A DNA stretch of 64,000 nucleotides from Rhizobium rosettiformans (GTDB taxonomy: Bacteria; Pseudomonadota; Alphaproteobacteria; Rhizobiales; Rhizobiaceae): the NCBI RefSeq assembly GCF_016806065.1, contig NZ_CP032405.1:4058001-4122000 (forward strand), read 5' to 3'. A model generated the notes under the pieces. That model was not told the origin of the DNA. It searched no databases and worked only from the letters and a program-made list of their open reading frames with translations. The position numbers were made by a program, and so were the translations under genes. This document shows positions 38,689-46,311 of the stretch, one piece after another. Each line of letters starts with the position of its first letter. Position 1 is the stretch's first letter.

Positions 38689-39645
38689 ATGGCCGACCGC
38701 GATCTCCTCGACATCCTCATCGTCAACAAGGACAACAGCTTCGGGCTGACGCGCGACACGTCTTTGCTGATCGAAGCGCTGGCCTCCGTCGGCCGCTCCG
38801 AGGATGTGGCGACCAAGGGTATTCGAGCACGAAACATCGTCGACCGGCTGCTTCGCCGCAAACAGGCAAAGACCATCATCCACGTCGAACGCGCCTTTCC
38901 CCGCTGGTACAGCGCCGCCCGACACAATCTGCTTTGTCCCAACCAGGAACGCTTCCCGCGGCGGCACATTGGCCGGCTGAAGGGTATCGACCTCGTTCTG
39001 GCCAAGAGCCGCCATGCCGAAGAGATCTTCCGTGATCTGGGCGTAACCACTGTTTATGTCGGCTTCACGTCCGAAGACCGGCTCGACGACAGCGTCGCGA
39101 AGAACTGGAACAGCTTCTTTCATCTGGCCGGCGGCAGCACGCTGAAAGGCACGGAAGACGTCATCGAATTATGGTCCCGCCATCCCGAATGGCCGGAACT
39201 GGTCCTGGTCCAGCGCGATCCGCATCCGAAGGCCGCCGGGGTCCCGAATATCCGAGTGGTCAGTGGCTACATCACCGACGCCGAACTGAGAAAATTGCAG
39301 AACAGCTGCGGCCTCCATCTTTGCCCCTCCCGCTCGGAAGGCTGGGGGCATCATCTCGTCGAAGCCCTCTCCGTCGGCGCGGTGACCGTCACTACCGATG
39401 GCCCGCCGATGAACGAGCACGTAACCGCCGATTGCGGCATCCTCGTGCCCTATGCGCGGACGGAACCCAGGCATCTGGGCACCAATTATTGCGTTGATCC
39501 CGAAGCGATGGAGACGGTCATCAACAATCTGCTGAGCATGGACGTCGCGCAAAAGCAGGCGCTGGGGGCTGCTGCGCGCCAACGTTTCGTCGAGATCGAC
39601 ACCGGCTTCCGCACCAGACTGGCGGAAGCGCTAAAATCGTTCTGA
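38689..39645 (+). CDS. Glycosyltransferase, probably LPS core biosynthesis
   Basis: A 318-residue protein with a shortened N-terminal half and a GT4-like C-terminal nucleotide-sugar binding half (HLCPSRSEGWGHHLVEALSVGAVTVTT, with the conserved Glu pair). Upstream conserved stretches include LLIEALASVG and GGSTLKGTEDVIELW. It begins 3 bp after the lpsB stop, so the two should be co-translated. Its acceptor and sugar are unknown. It may occupy the position of lpsE/lpsD-type genes in S. meliloti, but I cannot match it to one of them. Confidence 0.75.
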   Translation: MADRDLLDILIVNKDNSFGLTRDTSLLIEALASVGRSEDVATKGIRARNIVDRLLRRKQAKTIIHVERAFPRWYSAARHNLLCPNQERFPRRHIGRLKGIDLVLAKSRHAEEIFRDLGVTTVYVGFTSEDRLDDSVAKNWNSFFHLAGGSTLKGTEDVIELWSRHPEWPELVLVQRDPHPKAAGVPNIRVVSGYITDAELRKLQNSCGLHLCPSRSEGWGHHLVEALSVGAVTVTTDGPPMNEHVTADCGILVPYARTEPRHLGTNYCVDPEAMETVINNLLSMDVAQKQALGAAARQRFVEIDTGFRTRLAEALKSF

Positions 39646-39654
39646 GCTCGTTGC

Positions 39655-40122
39655 TCAGATCTCCACCAGACCGACCTTCTTCACTTGCCGGATCGTCAGC
39701 ATGGTGCGCACCGTGTCGACATGTTCGTTCGCCGTCAGCACTTCAATGACGAAGTCCTGGAAGCGTGTCAGGTTTTCCGCCACGCAATGCAGCAGGAAAT
39801 CGCTGTCACCGTTGACCATCCAGGCCTGCCGGACGATCGGCCAGCTGTCGGTCGCCGCCGCAAAGGCCTTGAGGTTCGCCTCCGACTGGTGCTTCAACCC
39901 CACCATGCAGAAGGCAACGAGATCATAGCCCAGCCGGCTGGCATTCAGAACGGCGTGATAGCTTTCGATCACGCCGGCCTCCTCAAGCTTGCGCACCCGG
40001 CGCAGGCAGGGCGGTGCCGATATGCCGACACGTTCGGAGAGTTCCACATTGGTCATGCGCCCGTCCCGCTGCAATTCTTTCAGAATGCGCAGGTCGATGG
40101 CGTCGAGTTCTACCTTGAGCAC
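39655..40122 (-). CDS. lrp: Lrp/AsnC family transcriptional regulator
   Basis: A 155-residue Lrp-type regulator with an N-terminal helix-turn-helix (DLRILKELQRDGRMTNVELSERVGISAPPCLRRVRKLE, about residues 9-47) and a C-terminal RAM ligand-binding domain. It is close in pattern to the rhizobial Lrp regulators found next to lps genes and trxB. It is convergent with the LPS glycosyltransferase and divergent from trxB, with an inverted repeat in the shared gap. Amino acids are likely effectors; LsrB is reported to act on the lrp-lps region in S. meliloti. Confidence 0.9.
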   Translation of the reverse strand: MLKVELDAIDLRILKELQRDGRMTNVELSERVGISAPPCLRRVRKLEEAGVIESYHAVLNASRLGYDLVAFCMVGLKHQSEANLKAFAAATDSWPIVRQAWMVNGDSDFLLHCVAENLTRFQDFVIEVLTANEHVDTVRTMLTIRQVKKVGLVEI

Positions 40123-40191
40123 GGTCGATCCTTTTGAAGATGTGTGCGATATCTACTCCTTCAGACGTAATTGGCAAGAATCCTCCGCGTT

Positions 40192-40210
40192 CACGCACAA
40201 TTATTGCGTG
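40192..40210. promoter_or_regulatory. Inverted repeat between lrp and trxB
   Basis: CACGCA-caattat-TGCGTG is a perfect 6-7-6 inverted repeat with an AT-rich centre, 70 bp from the lrp start and 151 bp from trxB. Its form suits either Lrp autoregulation (AT-rich core) or a LysR-type protein such as LsrB. Confidence 0.45.
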
Positions 40211-40360
40211 GACGCGCAAAGCTCTGTTGCTAATGACGGGCCATGCCTTGAATTGCTTGTCGCTTCGATCCTAAATGGGCGACAGTTGCGCAACGGTCGG
40301 GCTTGCCTGCGCTTGATACCCCCGATCGAAGACGAAGACCGCGCATTGAAAGGAAGCGAC

Positions 40361-41338
40361 ATGACTGCCCGCCACACCAAGGTGCTGATCATCGGCTCAG
40401 GCCCTGCCGGCTACACCGCTGCGATCTATGCCGCCCGCGCCATGCTGAAGCCGGTTCTGATCGCCGGCATGGAACAGGGTGGTCAGTTGATGATCACCAC
40501 GGATGTGGAGAATTACCCGGGCTTTGCCGATCCGATCCAGGGCCCCTGGCTCATGGAGCAGATGCTCAATCAGGCCATCCATGTCGGCACCGAGATCGTC
40601 AGCGATCTCGTGACCGAAGTGGACACCAGCCATCGTCCGTTCACGGTGAAGACCGACAGCGGTCAGGTCTGGACAGCAGATACGCTGATCATCTGCACCG
40701 GCGCCAAGGCCAAGTGGCTCGGCATCGAGAGCGAGCAGCATTTCCAGGGCTTTGGCGTGTCCGCCTGCGCGACCTGCGACGGCTTCTTCTATCGCAACAA
40801 GGACGTCATCGTCGTCGGTGGCGGCAACTCGGCCGTCGAGGAAGCCCTCTACCTCTCGCATATCTGCAAGTCGGTCACCGTCGTGCATCGCCGTGACAGC
40901 TTCCGCTCTGAAAAGATCCTGCAGGAACGCCTCTTTGCCAAGGAGAACATCCGCGTCCTCTGGAACACGACCGTCGAGGAAATCACCGGCGCTCCGGCGA
41001 AGCCCCCGATGCCGCCGTCTGTCTCCGGCGTCAGGCTCAAGGATGCACTGACCGGTGCCGTCACCGACATGCCGATCGACGGCGTCTTCGTCGCCATCGG
41101 CCATGCGCCGGCCGTCGAGCTATTCAAGGACAAGCTGAAGCTGAAGTCGAACGGCTATCTCTGGACCGCGCCGGATTCGACAGCGACCGACGTGCCCGGC
41201 ATCTTTGCCGCCGGTGACGTTACCGACGACGTCTACCGCCAGGCGATCACCGCCGCCGGCATGGGCTGCATGGCAGCGCTCGAGGCCGAACGTTTCCTCT
41301 CGGCCCTGCCCGTCGAGACACAACAAGCCGCGGAATAG
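40361..41338 (+). CDS. trxB: Thioredoxin reductase
   Basis: A 325-residue FAD/NADPH-dependent thioredoxin reductase of the low-molecular-weight type. The FAD fold begins VLIIGSGPAGYTAAIYAARA, the redox-active pair is CATCDG (about residues 139-144), the NADPH site is VVGGGNSAVEEALYL and the final FAD motif is GIFAAGDVTDD. It keeps thioredoxin reduced. AAAGGAAG lies before the ATG. The gene is co-oriented with and 20 bp upstream of lsrB, a redox-responsive regulator, so the two probably form an operon. Confidence 0.97.
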   Translation: MTARHTKVLIIGSGPAGYTAAIYAARAMLKPVLIAGMEQGGQLMITTDVENYPGFADPIQGPWLMEQMLNQAIHVGTEIVSDLVTEVDTSHRPFTVKTDSGQVWTADTLIICTGAKAKWLGIESEQHFQGFGVSACATCDGFFYRNKDVIVVGGGNSAVEEALYLSHICKSVTVVHRRDSFRSEKILQERLFAKENIRVLWNTTVEEITGAPAKPPMPPSVSGVRLKDALTGAVTDMPIDGVFVAIGHAPAVELFKDKLKLKSNGYLWTAPDSTATDVPGIFAAGDVTDDVYRQAITAAGMGCMAALEAERFLSALPVETQQAAE

Positions 41339-41358
41339 CCGCCATGAGAGGGGGCGGC

Positions 41359-42255
41359 ATGCCGCTGGACTGGGACAAACTGCGCATTTTTCATGCGGCC
41401 GCCGAAGCTGGGTCCTTCACCCATGCGGCCGACAAGCTGCACCTGTCCCAGTCGGCGATCAGCCGCCAGGTCTCCTCCTTGGAGCAGGACATCGGCGTCA
41501 AGCTTTTCCACCGCCATGCCCGCGGCCTGATCCTGACCGAACAGGGTGAGCTGCTCTATCGCACCGCTCATGACGTTCTCCTGAAGCTGCAGACGGTCAA
41601 GATGCAGCTGACCGAGACGACCGAAAAGCCGTCCGGCAAGCTGCGGGTCACGACCACCGTCGGCCTCGGCCAGGGCTGGCTGACCGACAAGGTGCAGGAA
41701 TTCCTGCAGCTCTACCCAGACATGTCGATCCAGTTGCTCCTCGACAACGAGGAACTGGACGTCAACATGCGCCATGCCGACTGCGCCATTCGGCTTCGCC
41801 AGCCACAGCAGTCGGACCTCATCCAGCGCAAGCTGTTCACGGTGCATATGCACGTCTATGCGGCACCGTCCTACATCAACCGCTACGGCGAGCCGCAGTC
41901 GATTGAGGATCTCGACAACCACCGGATTATCACCTTCGGCGAACCGGCACCGAATTACCTGTTGGACGTCAACTGGCTGGAAGTCGCCGGCCGTTCCTCC
42001 GACAATCCGCGCATGCCGCATCTGCAGATCAACAGCCTGACCTCGATCAAGCGTGCCTGCCTGCTCGGCATAGGCATCGCCATGCTTCCGGATTACATCG
42101 TCGGCCGCGATCCCGGTCTGCTGCAGCTGGTCACCAGTGCCGACGTGCCCTCCTTCGACACCTATTTCTGCTATCCCGACGAAATCAAGAACGCCGCAAA
42201 GCTCAAGGCTTTCAGGGATTTCATCGTCGCCAAGGCCCGCAACTGGAACTTCTAA
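41359..42255 (+). CDS. lsrB: LysR-type regulator LsrB/VtlR
   Basis: A 298-residue LysR regulator matching LsrB of S. meliloti and VtlR of Brucella/Agrobacterium in sequence pattern and in position after trxB. The helix-turn-helix covers about residues 17-43 (AGSFTHAADKLHLSQSAISRQVSSLE). Cysteines are C142 (HADCAI), C234 (KRACLLG) and C271 (YFCYPD). In S. meliloti LsrB, oxidation of specific cysteines changes activity; C142 and C234 fit two of the reported positions, while a third reported cysteine appears to be Ala here. The start at 41359 has AGAGGGGG upstream; ATG 41344 is possible. Orthologues activate AbcR sRNA genes, and such a candidate lies next to it. Confidence 0.88.
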   Translation: MPLDWDKLRIFHAAAEAGSFTHAADKLHLSQSAISRQVSSLEQDIGVKLFHRHARGLILTEQGELLYRTAHDVLLKLQTVKMQLTETTEKPSGKLRVTTTVGLGQGWLTDKVQEFLQLYPDMSIQLLLDNEELDVNMRHADCAIRLRQPQQSDLIQRKLFTVHMHVYAAPSYINRYGEPQSIEDLDNHRIITFGEPAPNYLLDVNWLEVAGRSSDNPRMPHLQINSLTSIKRACLLGIGIAMLPDYIVGRDPGLLQLVTSADVPSFDTYFCYPDEIKNAAKLKAFRDFIVAKARNWNF

Positions 42256-42257
42256 GG

Positions 42258-42278
42258 CAGCCGTTCGGCTGGCTTTTT
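42258..42278 (+). terminator. Intrinsic terminator of lsrB
   Basis: CAGCC-gttc-GGCTG followed by GC and five T residues, directly after the lsrB stop. A short stem but a good T-run. Confidence 0.7.
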
Positions 42279-42307
42279 AGTAGGTTGTGCACACAGACTT
42301 GCGCATC

Positions 42308-42326
42308 ATGCATGCCTGACATGCAT
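42308..42326. promoter_or_regulatory. LysR-type operator upstream of the AbcR-like sRNA
   Basis: ATGCATG-cctga-CATGCAT is a perfect 7-5-7 inverted repeat, the size of a LysR-type box. It is about 30-45 bp upstream of the putative sRNA 5' end, the place expected for an activator site. The adjacent lsrB product is the obvious candidate to bind it. Confidence 0.55.
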
Positions 42327-42354
42327 AAAAAAGCATTGTTCACTGCACAAAAAA

Positions 42355-42488
42355 CCACCATATCGCACACAGCTGATGCACATGGTGGCTTTTTCCTCCC
42401 AGTTCCACCGCAGCAGCTGTTCCCCTCTGGAGGTTTTTGACCTTCACAATTCAAAGGGCCCTGGTTTTTCCGGTGGCCCTCTTTTTTT
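42355..42488 (+). ncRNA. abcR: AbcR-type (alpha-r15) trans-acting small RNA
   Basis: About 134 nt with the AbcR layout. A 5' stem-loop (CCACCAT 42355-42361 pairs with ATGGTGG 42382-42388) is followed by a U-rich single-stranded stretch with CCTCCC (42395-42400), a middle region with a second C-rich motif TCCCCTC (42421-42427), and a Rho-independent terminator (AGGGCCCTGG 42455-42464 with CCGGTGGCCCT 42470-42480, then seven T). AbcR RNAs use such anti-Shine-Dalgarno motifs, with Hfq, to silence ABC transporter mRNAs. In S. meliloti abcR1 and abcR2 lie next to lsrB; only one copy is seen here. The exact 5' end is uncertain. Confidence 0.75.
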
Positions 42489-42619
42489 GTTATTTTGTTG
42501 GAACAATAGATCCCTCGAACCGTTTCAGCGTCTGGCGGAACTGACGCCGGACACTCTCAGTGCCCGACACCAGAGATCGCTCCGCCGCAGACTGGAATTG
42601 TTGACGATTTGGAGGGGAC

Positions 42620-42913
42620 ATGTTCCTGGAGGACGTGATGAAGGCGCTGGCTCACCCGGCGCGCATGGAAATGCTGATTTGGCTGAAAGATCCCAAAGAG
42701 TATTTCGGGGTTCCGAAAGAGGACGCGACCGACGGCATAAGCGCCGGTCAGTTCGAGCGGTCAGGCCTTTCTCAATCCGCAGTTTCAGCCCATCTGGCAA
42801 CACTTCAGCGAGCGGGCCTCATCAGTTCCAAGCGTGTCGGTCAGCGGGTTCTCTATCGCCGCAATGAAGATGCCATCGCGGAGTTCGTCAAGACCTTGAA
42901 TGGAACACTCTGA
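42620..42913 (+). CDS. ArsR family transcriptional regulator
   Basis: A 97-residue ArsR/SmtB winged-helix repressor. The domain starts MKALAHPARMEMLIWL, the recognition helix is in SGLSQSAVSAHLATLQRAGLI (about 49-69), and the wing is SKRVGQRVLYRR. It has no cysteine metal-binding motif, so it likely senses a redox or organic signal and not a metal. GGAGGGGAC precedes the ATG. It lies 59 bp upstream of the ene-reductase gene and probably controls both genes; TTGTT-gg-AACAA at 42495-42506 is a possible operator. Confidence 0.85.
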   Translation: MFLEDVMKALAHPARMEMLIWLKDPKEYFGVPKEDATDGISAGQFERSGLSQSAVSAHLATLQRAGLISSKRVGQRVLYRRNEDAIAEFVKTLNGTL

Positions 42914-42931
42914 GGCACCACATCGGGATCC

Positions 42932-42954
42932 CCAATGAACCTTCCCATCATTGG
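42932..42954. promoter_or_regulatory. Inverted repeat before the ene-reductase gene
   Basis: CCAATG-aaccttcccat-CATTGG is a 6-bp inverted repeat with an 11-nt spacer in the 59-bp gap between the ArsR and ene-reductase genes. It could be an ArsR operator or a leader hairpin. Confidence 0.35.
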
Positions 42955-42972
42955 AAACTCCCGAGAGGTTTC

Positions 42973-44073
42973 ATGTCCAAGCTTTTTGAACCGACATCCG
43001 TCGGCACCATCCCCGTTTCGAACCGCATCGCTATGGCGCCGCTGACCCGCAACCGGTCGCCGGGCGCAGTGCCGAACGATCTCAACGTCGAGTACTACCG
43101 CCAGCGTGCGACTGCCGGCCTGATCATCAGCGAAGGCACGGCGATCACCCACCAGGCGCAGGGCTATGCCGACGTTCCCGGTCTCTACAAGTCCGAAGCC
43201 ATCGAAGGTTGGAAGAAGGTCACCGACGCCGTGCATGCAGCCGGCGGCAAGATCGTCACGCAGCTCTGGCATGTCGGCCGGATCTCGCACACCAGCCTGC
43301 AGCCCGAGGGCGGCGCCCCGGTCGCCCCCTCCGCCATCGCGGCACAGTCCAAGACCTATATCCTCAATCCCGATGGCTCCGGCGCTTTCGTCGAGACGTC
43401 CGAGCCGCGTGCTCTGGAAACGGCTGAACTGGCCGGCATCGTCGAGGACTACCGCAAGGCGGCGCGCGCTGCCATTGAAGGCGGCTTCGATGGCGTGGAA
43501 ATCCACGCTGCCAACGGCTATCTGCTCGAGCAGTTCATGCGCTCGAACAGCAACCAGCGCACAGATCAATACGGCGGCTCGATCGAGAACCGCATCCGCC
43601 TGACGCTGGAAGTCGTCGAGGCCGTGACCAAGGAAATCGGCGCCGAAAAGACCGGCATCCGCATCTCCCCGACCACCCCGGCAAACGATGTCTCCGACCC
43701 CGATCCGAAGGCCGTCTACACGGCACTCGTCGAGGCGCTGGCAAAATTCAATCTCGCCTTCGTGCATGTGATTGAAGGCGCGACCGGTGGTCCGCGCGAC
43801 GTCCTGCCCTTCGACTGGAAGGCACTGAAGTCCGCCTATCGCGACGCTGGCGGCAAGGGTGCCTGGATCGCCAACAACGGCTATGACCGCGCGTCTGCGA
43901 TCGAAGCCGTCGAGAGCGGCTATGCCGACCTCGTCGCCTTCGGCCGCCCTTTCATCGCCAATCCCGATCTCGTCCGCCGTCTGAAGGAAGATGCAGCCCT
44001 CAACCCGCTGGATCAGGCCACGCTCTACGGCGGCGGCGCGGAAGGCTACACGACGTATCCGGCCCTTGCCTGA
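42973..44073 (+). CDS. Old yellow enzyme family alkene reductase (NemA-like)
   Basis: A 366-residue FMN-dependent ene-reductase of the old yellow enzyme family. The barrel begins VGTIPVSNRIAMAPLTRNRS; the substrate-binding His-x2-Asn is in EIHAANGYLLEQFMRSNSN (about 176-194), and phosphate binding is through FGRPFIANPDLV. It reduces activated C=C bonds or nitro groups with NADPH, and related enzymes detoxify electrophiles such as N-ethylmaleimide. The ArsR regulator upstream suggests induction by such compounds. GAGAGG stands before the start. Confidence 0.92.
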   Translation: MSKLFEPTSVGTIPVSNRIAMAPLTRNRSPGAVPNDLNVEYYRQRATAGLIISEGTAITHQAQGYADVPGLYKSEAIEGWKKVTDAVHAAGGKIVTQLWHVGRISHTSLQPEGGAPVAPSAIAAQSKTYILNPDGSGAFVETSEPRALETAELAGIVEDYRKAARAAIEGGFDGVEIHAANGYLLEQFMRSNSNQRTDQYGGSIENRIRLTLEVVEAVTKEIGAEKTGIRISPTTPANDVSDPDPKAVYTALVEALAKFNLAFVHVIEGATGGPRDVLPFDWKALKSAYRDAGGKGAWIANNGYDRASAIEAVESGYADLVAFGRPFIANPDLVRRLKEDAALNPLDQATLYGGGAEGYTTYPALA

Positions 44074-44082
44074 CACGAAAAG

Positions 44083-44109
44083 GGGGCGTCCGGATATACC
44101 GGCCGCCCC
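44083..44109 (+). terminator. Terminator hairpin after the ene-reductase gene
   Basis: GGGGCG-t-CCGG-atata-CCGG-c-CGCCCC forms a 10-bp stem with one internal mismatch. It has no T-run, so its efficiency is uncertain. Confidence 0.6.
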
Positions 44110-44251
44110 TCACTGCCTGGAGCATCATCAGCGCCTCGACCAGTGAGCTTTGTGGCTGCGCGATGCTTTGAAAGGCGCCATCGGCGCCGGGCCCAAGACG
44201 TGAACGAACGATCTCAAGCGGCTGAAATGGCTCAGGCGATGATCCCGTGCT

Positions 44252-44521
44252 TCAGGCTCGCGGTTGCTGTTGCTCGACGAAGGTGTCGACGATCTCCACC
44301 TCGGGACGGTCGCCGCCATCGCTGTATTCCTCGCGCCATCGTCCCGTCTCGTCCTGATAGCTGATCGTGACCGGCTCGTCGCCGACCTGTTGCTCCAGCA
44401 TGACGATGCGTGCGGCTTCGAGGGCCTGGTCATGGGTCGGGAACGCCTCCGAATAGGCGCCACCGAGCCGATAGGCCCAACCGCCATCATGAGGAACGAT
44501 CTCGTAGATGATCTTCACCAT
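44252..44521 (-). CDS. DUF2188 protein
   Basis: An 89-residue protein with the DUF2188 fold. The pattern is YEIVPHDGGWAYRLGGAYSEAFPTHDQALEAARI, followed by a strand-rich segment with ISYQDETGRWREEY and an acidic tail ending in Gln repeats. AGGAGGAGAAGGCC precedes the ATG. Function is unknown; such small proteins are often stress-induced. It is convergent with the ene-reductase. Confidence 0.82.
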   Translation of the reverse strand: MVKIIYEIVPHDGGWAYRLGGAYSEAFPTHDQALEAARIVMLEQQVGDEPVTISYQDETGRWREEYSDGGDRPEVEIVDTFVEQQQPRA

Positions 44522-44556
44522 GGCCTTCTCCTCCTAGGCTAAGAAGGAGTATTCCA

Positions 44557-44754
44557 TCAAAAGAGCCTCGGCGCAAACGGACGAGCGATCGGACGGCCAA
44601 GGACGATGACGCCGGTGCAGACCACCATGGTCGCCATGACCCGGGTCGCGGCAGCGATCAATCTCAACGATGGAGACGAATGCGATCCTACGCAGACCCA
44701 TTTCGTCCTCTTCGCCACCTTCAGCATGCGCCCCTGCCTAGGTCTTTTGAACAC
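44557..44754 (-). CDS. Possible small membrane protein
   Basis: A frame of up to 65 residues, starting GTG at 44754 or more probably ATG at 44727 (AGGGG just upstream). It has one hydrophobic segment (ATRVMATMVVCTGVIVLG) and a basic N-terminus. No homologue is recognised and coding quality is modest. It is the only candidate in the 418-bp gap between the DUF2188 gene and opgC, which otherwise shows nothing clear. Confidence 0.3.
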   Translation of the reverse strand: MFKRPRQGRMLKVAKRTKWVCVGSHSSPSLRLIAAATRVMATMVVCTGVIVLGRPIARPFAPRLF

Positions 44755-44939
44755 GCATGATTCGCCTTAACTGCGGCTTCCGCCCACGAATCCGTGAGCA
44801 AACCGGCTCGGAACTTTTGTTGAAAACCACCGTTCCCTCCGCACGGATCGGCCCTGTTGGGCCTCCCGCCGCATTCTCAACACGATGCGGATGATGATCG
44901 CCGCCGCGGGTGACCGGGGGGCCAACTCGGGAGTCGAAC

Positions 44940-46145
44940 GTGAAGAGATTGGATGTGATCGACGGCATGCGGGGCTATTTCCTCGTCTTCATGCTGATCA
45001 ACCACCTGGTGTTCACGGGGGGCCTTTGGCTCGTTCAAGTTAACCACCGCAACCTTGCCTTCGTCGAGGACGCGCAAGGCTTCGTCTTCCTCTCGGGCCT
45101 GCTGACCGGCATGGTCTACAGTCGCAAGATGATGAAGGACGGTTATGTCGTCGGCCGCGACAAGATCTGGTCGCGCGCCCTGGAGCTTTATCGCTATGCC
45201 ATGGCGATCGTCCTGATCGTCCTCGCACTCCAACTGGTGATGCCTGGCGCGGTCTCGGCCTGGAAGAACTGGCTCGGTGACGCAAGCCTGCTTGATCCAA
45301 GCTCGCTCGCGCCGATCGCCACGTTCCTCGTTCAGCCGACCTTCATGGACATCCTCCCGCAATACATTGTCTACATGATATTCGCGCCTGTCGTGATCTG
45401 GCTTTGCATCCGCGGCCACTGGCTCGGCGTCGCAGTCGGTTCGCTGCTGATCTGGCTTGCGGCCCAGCTAGGCCTGCACCGTATTGTCACCTACCCACTC
45501 GACGCCTGGCTCGCCGGCGCGCCGGACCAGCAGGGCCTGCGTGTCTCCTTCAACCTTCTGGGCTGGCAGATCGTATTCTTCGCCGGCATCATCGCCGGCA
45601 CCCTGACCTCGATGAAGAAGATCGAGTGGCAGAAGGTCTTCGACCCCAACCGCACCACGCTTGCCTGGACGGCTCTTGCGATCACCCTCTTCTTCCTGCC
45701 GCTTCGCCTGGCGACTGCGCACGGCTTCATGCCGGGCTTCGTCCTCGAGAAATTCGGCCTGATGGAAATCCGCGCCGACTTTGGCCCGGTCTACCTCATC
45801 AACTTCGCGGCTGTGGCCTATGGCATGGCCTGGATCCTGGTCGCCGGCCCACGTCACGAGAATGCAGTGATCCGCAAGATCGCCTCGACGCTGACAAGCC
45901 TTTTCACGCTGAACTTCTTGCAGCTTCTCGGCCGGCATTCACTGCAGATCTATGTCTGGCACGTGTTGATCGTCTATGCGGTCTACTACATCGACGCCCG
46001 CACACCGGAACTGTCGCAGCTGACGAAGACGGCCATCACGATCGGCGCGCTCGCCATCCTCGCCTTGCCGGCCTTGTGGCGAGACCGCGAAAAGATCTTC
46101 GCCAATGCGCCTTACGTCGGCAGCTGGATCAAAACTCCGGCATGA
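44940..46145 (+). CDS. OpgC-domain membrane protein
   Basis: A 401-residue inner-membrane protein of the OpgC_C family with about ten membrane segments. It starts KRLDVIDGMRGYFLVFMLINHL and carries GFVFLSGLLTGMVYSRKMM, both typical of this acyltransferase-3-related family. Members add succinyl or other substituents to periplasmic glucans; in Rhodobacter OpgC succinylates osmoregulated glucans. The GTG at 44940 is the likely start (GGGAG 6 nt upstream). The exact substrate, cyclic glucan or another glycan, cannot be decided. Confidence 0.85.
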   Translation: MKRLDVIDGMRGYFLVFMLINHLVFTGGLWLVQVNHRNLAFVEDAQGFVFLSGLLTGMVYSRKMMKDGYVVGRDKIWSRALELYRYAMAIVLIVLALQLVMPGAVSAWKNWLGDASLLDPSSLAPIATFLVQPTFMDILPQYIVYMIFAPVVIWLCIRGHWLGVAVGSLLIWLAAQLGLHRIVTYPLDAWLAGAPDQQGLRVSFNLLGWQIVFFAGIIAGTLTSMKKIEWQKVFDPNRTTLAWTALAITLFFLPLRLATAHGFMPGFVLEKFGLMEIRADFGPVYLINFAAVAYGMAWILVAGPRHENAVIRKIASTLTSLFTLNFLQLLGRHSLQIYVWHVLIVYAVYYIDARTPELSQLTKTAITIGALAILALPALWRDREKIFANAPYVGSWIKTPA

Positions 46146-46158
46146 GGAGAAACCATCG

Positions 46159-46187
46159 GAGCGGGCCCTAGTGCCCGCTCTTTCTTT
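46159..46187 (+). terminator. Intrinsic terminator of opgC
   Basis: GAGCGGGC-cctagt-GCCCGCTC is a perfect 8-bp stem followed by TTTCTTT. Confidence 0.8.
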
Positions 46188-46311
46188 GAGATCAGTCCTC
46201 TCCGCACTCACCACCCGATAAAGCGAACTTGATCTGGCGTGCTCTACCGAGCTGGAGCTTTCAGACCACTTAGGCGTTGTACGGGTCCAATCATTCGACC
46301 AGGAGGAATTG

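Noticed and set aside
37552-39123. Minus-strand frame of 523 codons opposite the glycosyltransferases
   Set aside because: Antisense to two genes with clear GT4 motifs and tight operon spacing.
42355-42395. The CCACCAT/ATGGTGG hairpin plus TTTTT read as a stand-alone terminator
   Set aside because: The 20-nt loop and its position directly before the anti-SD motif fit the 5' stem of an AbcR-type RNA better, and lsrB already has a terminator at 42258-42278.
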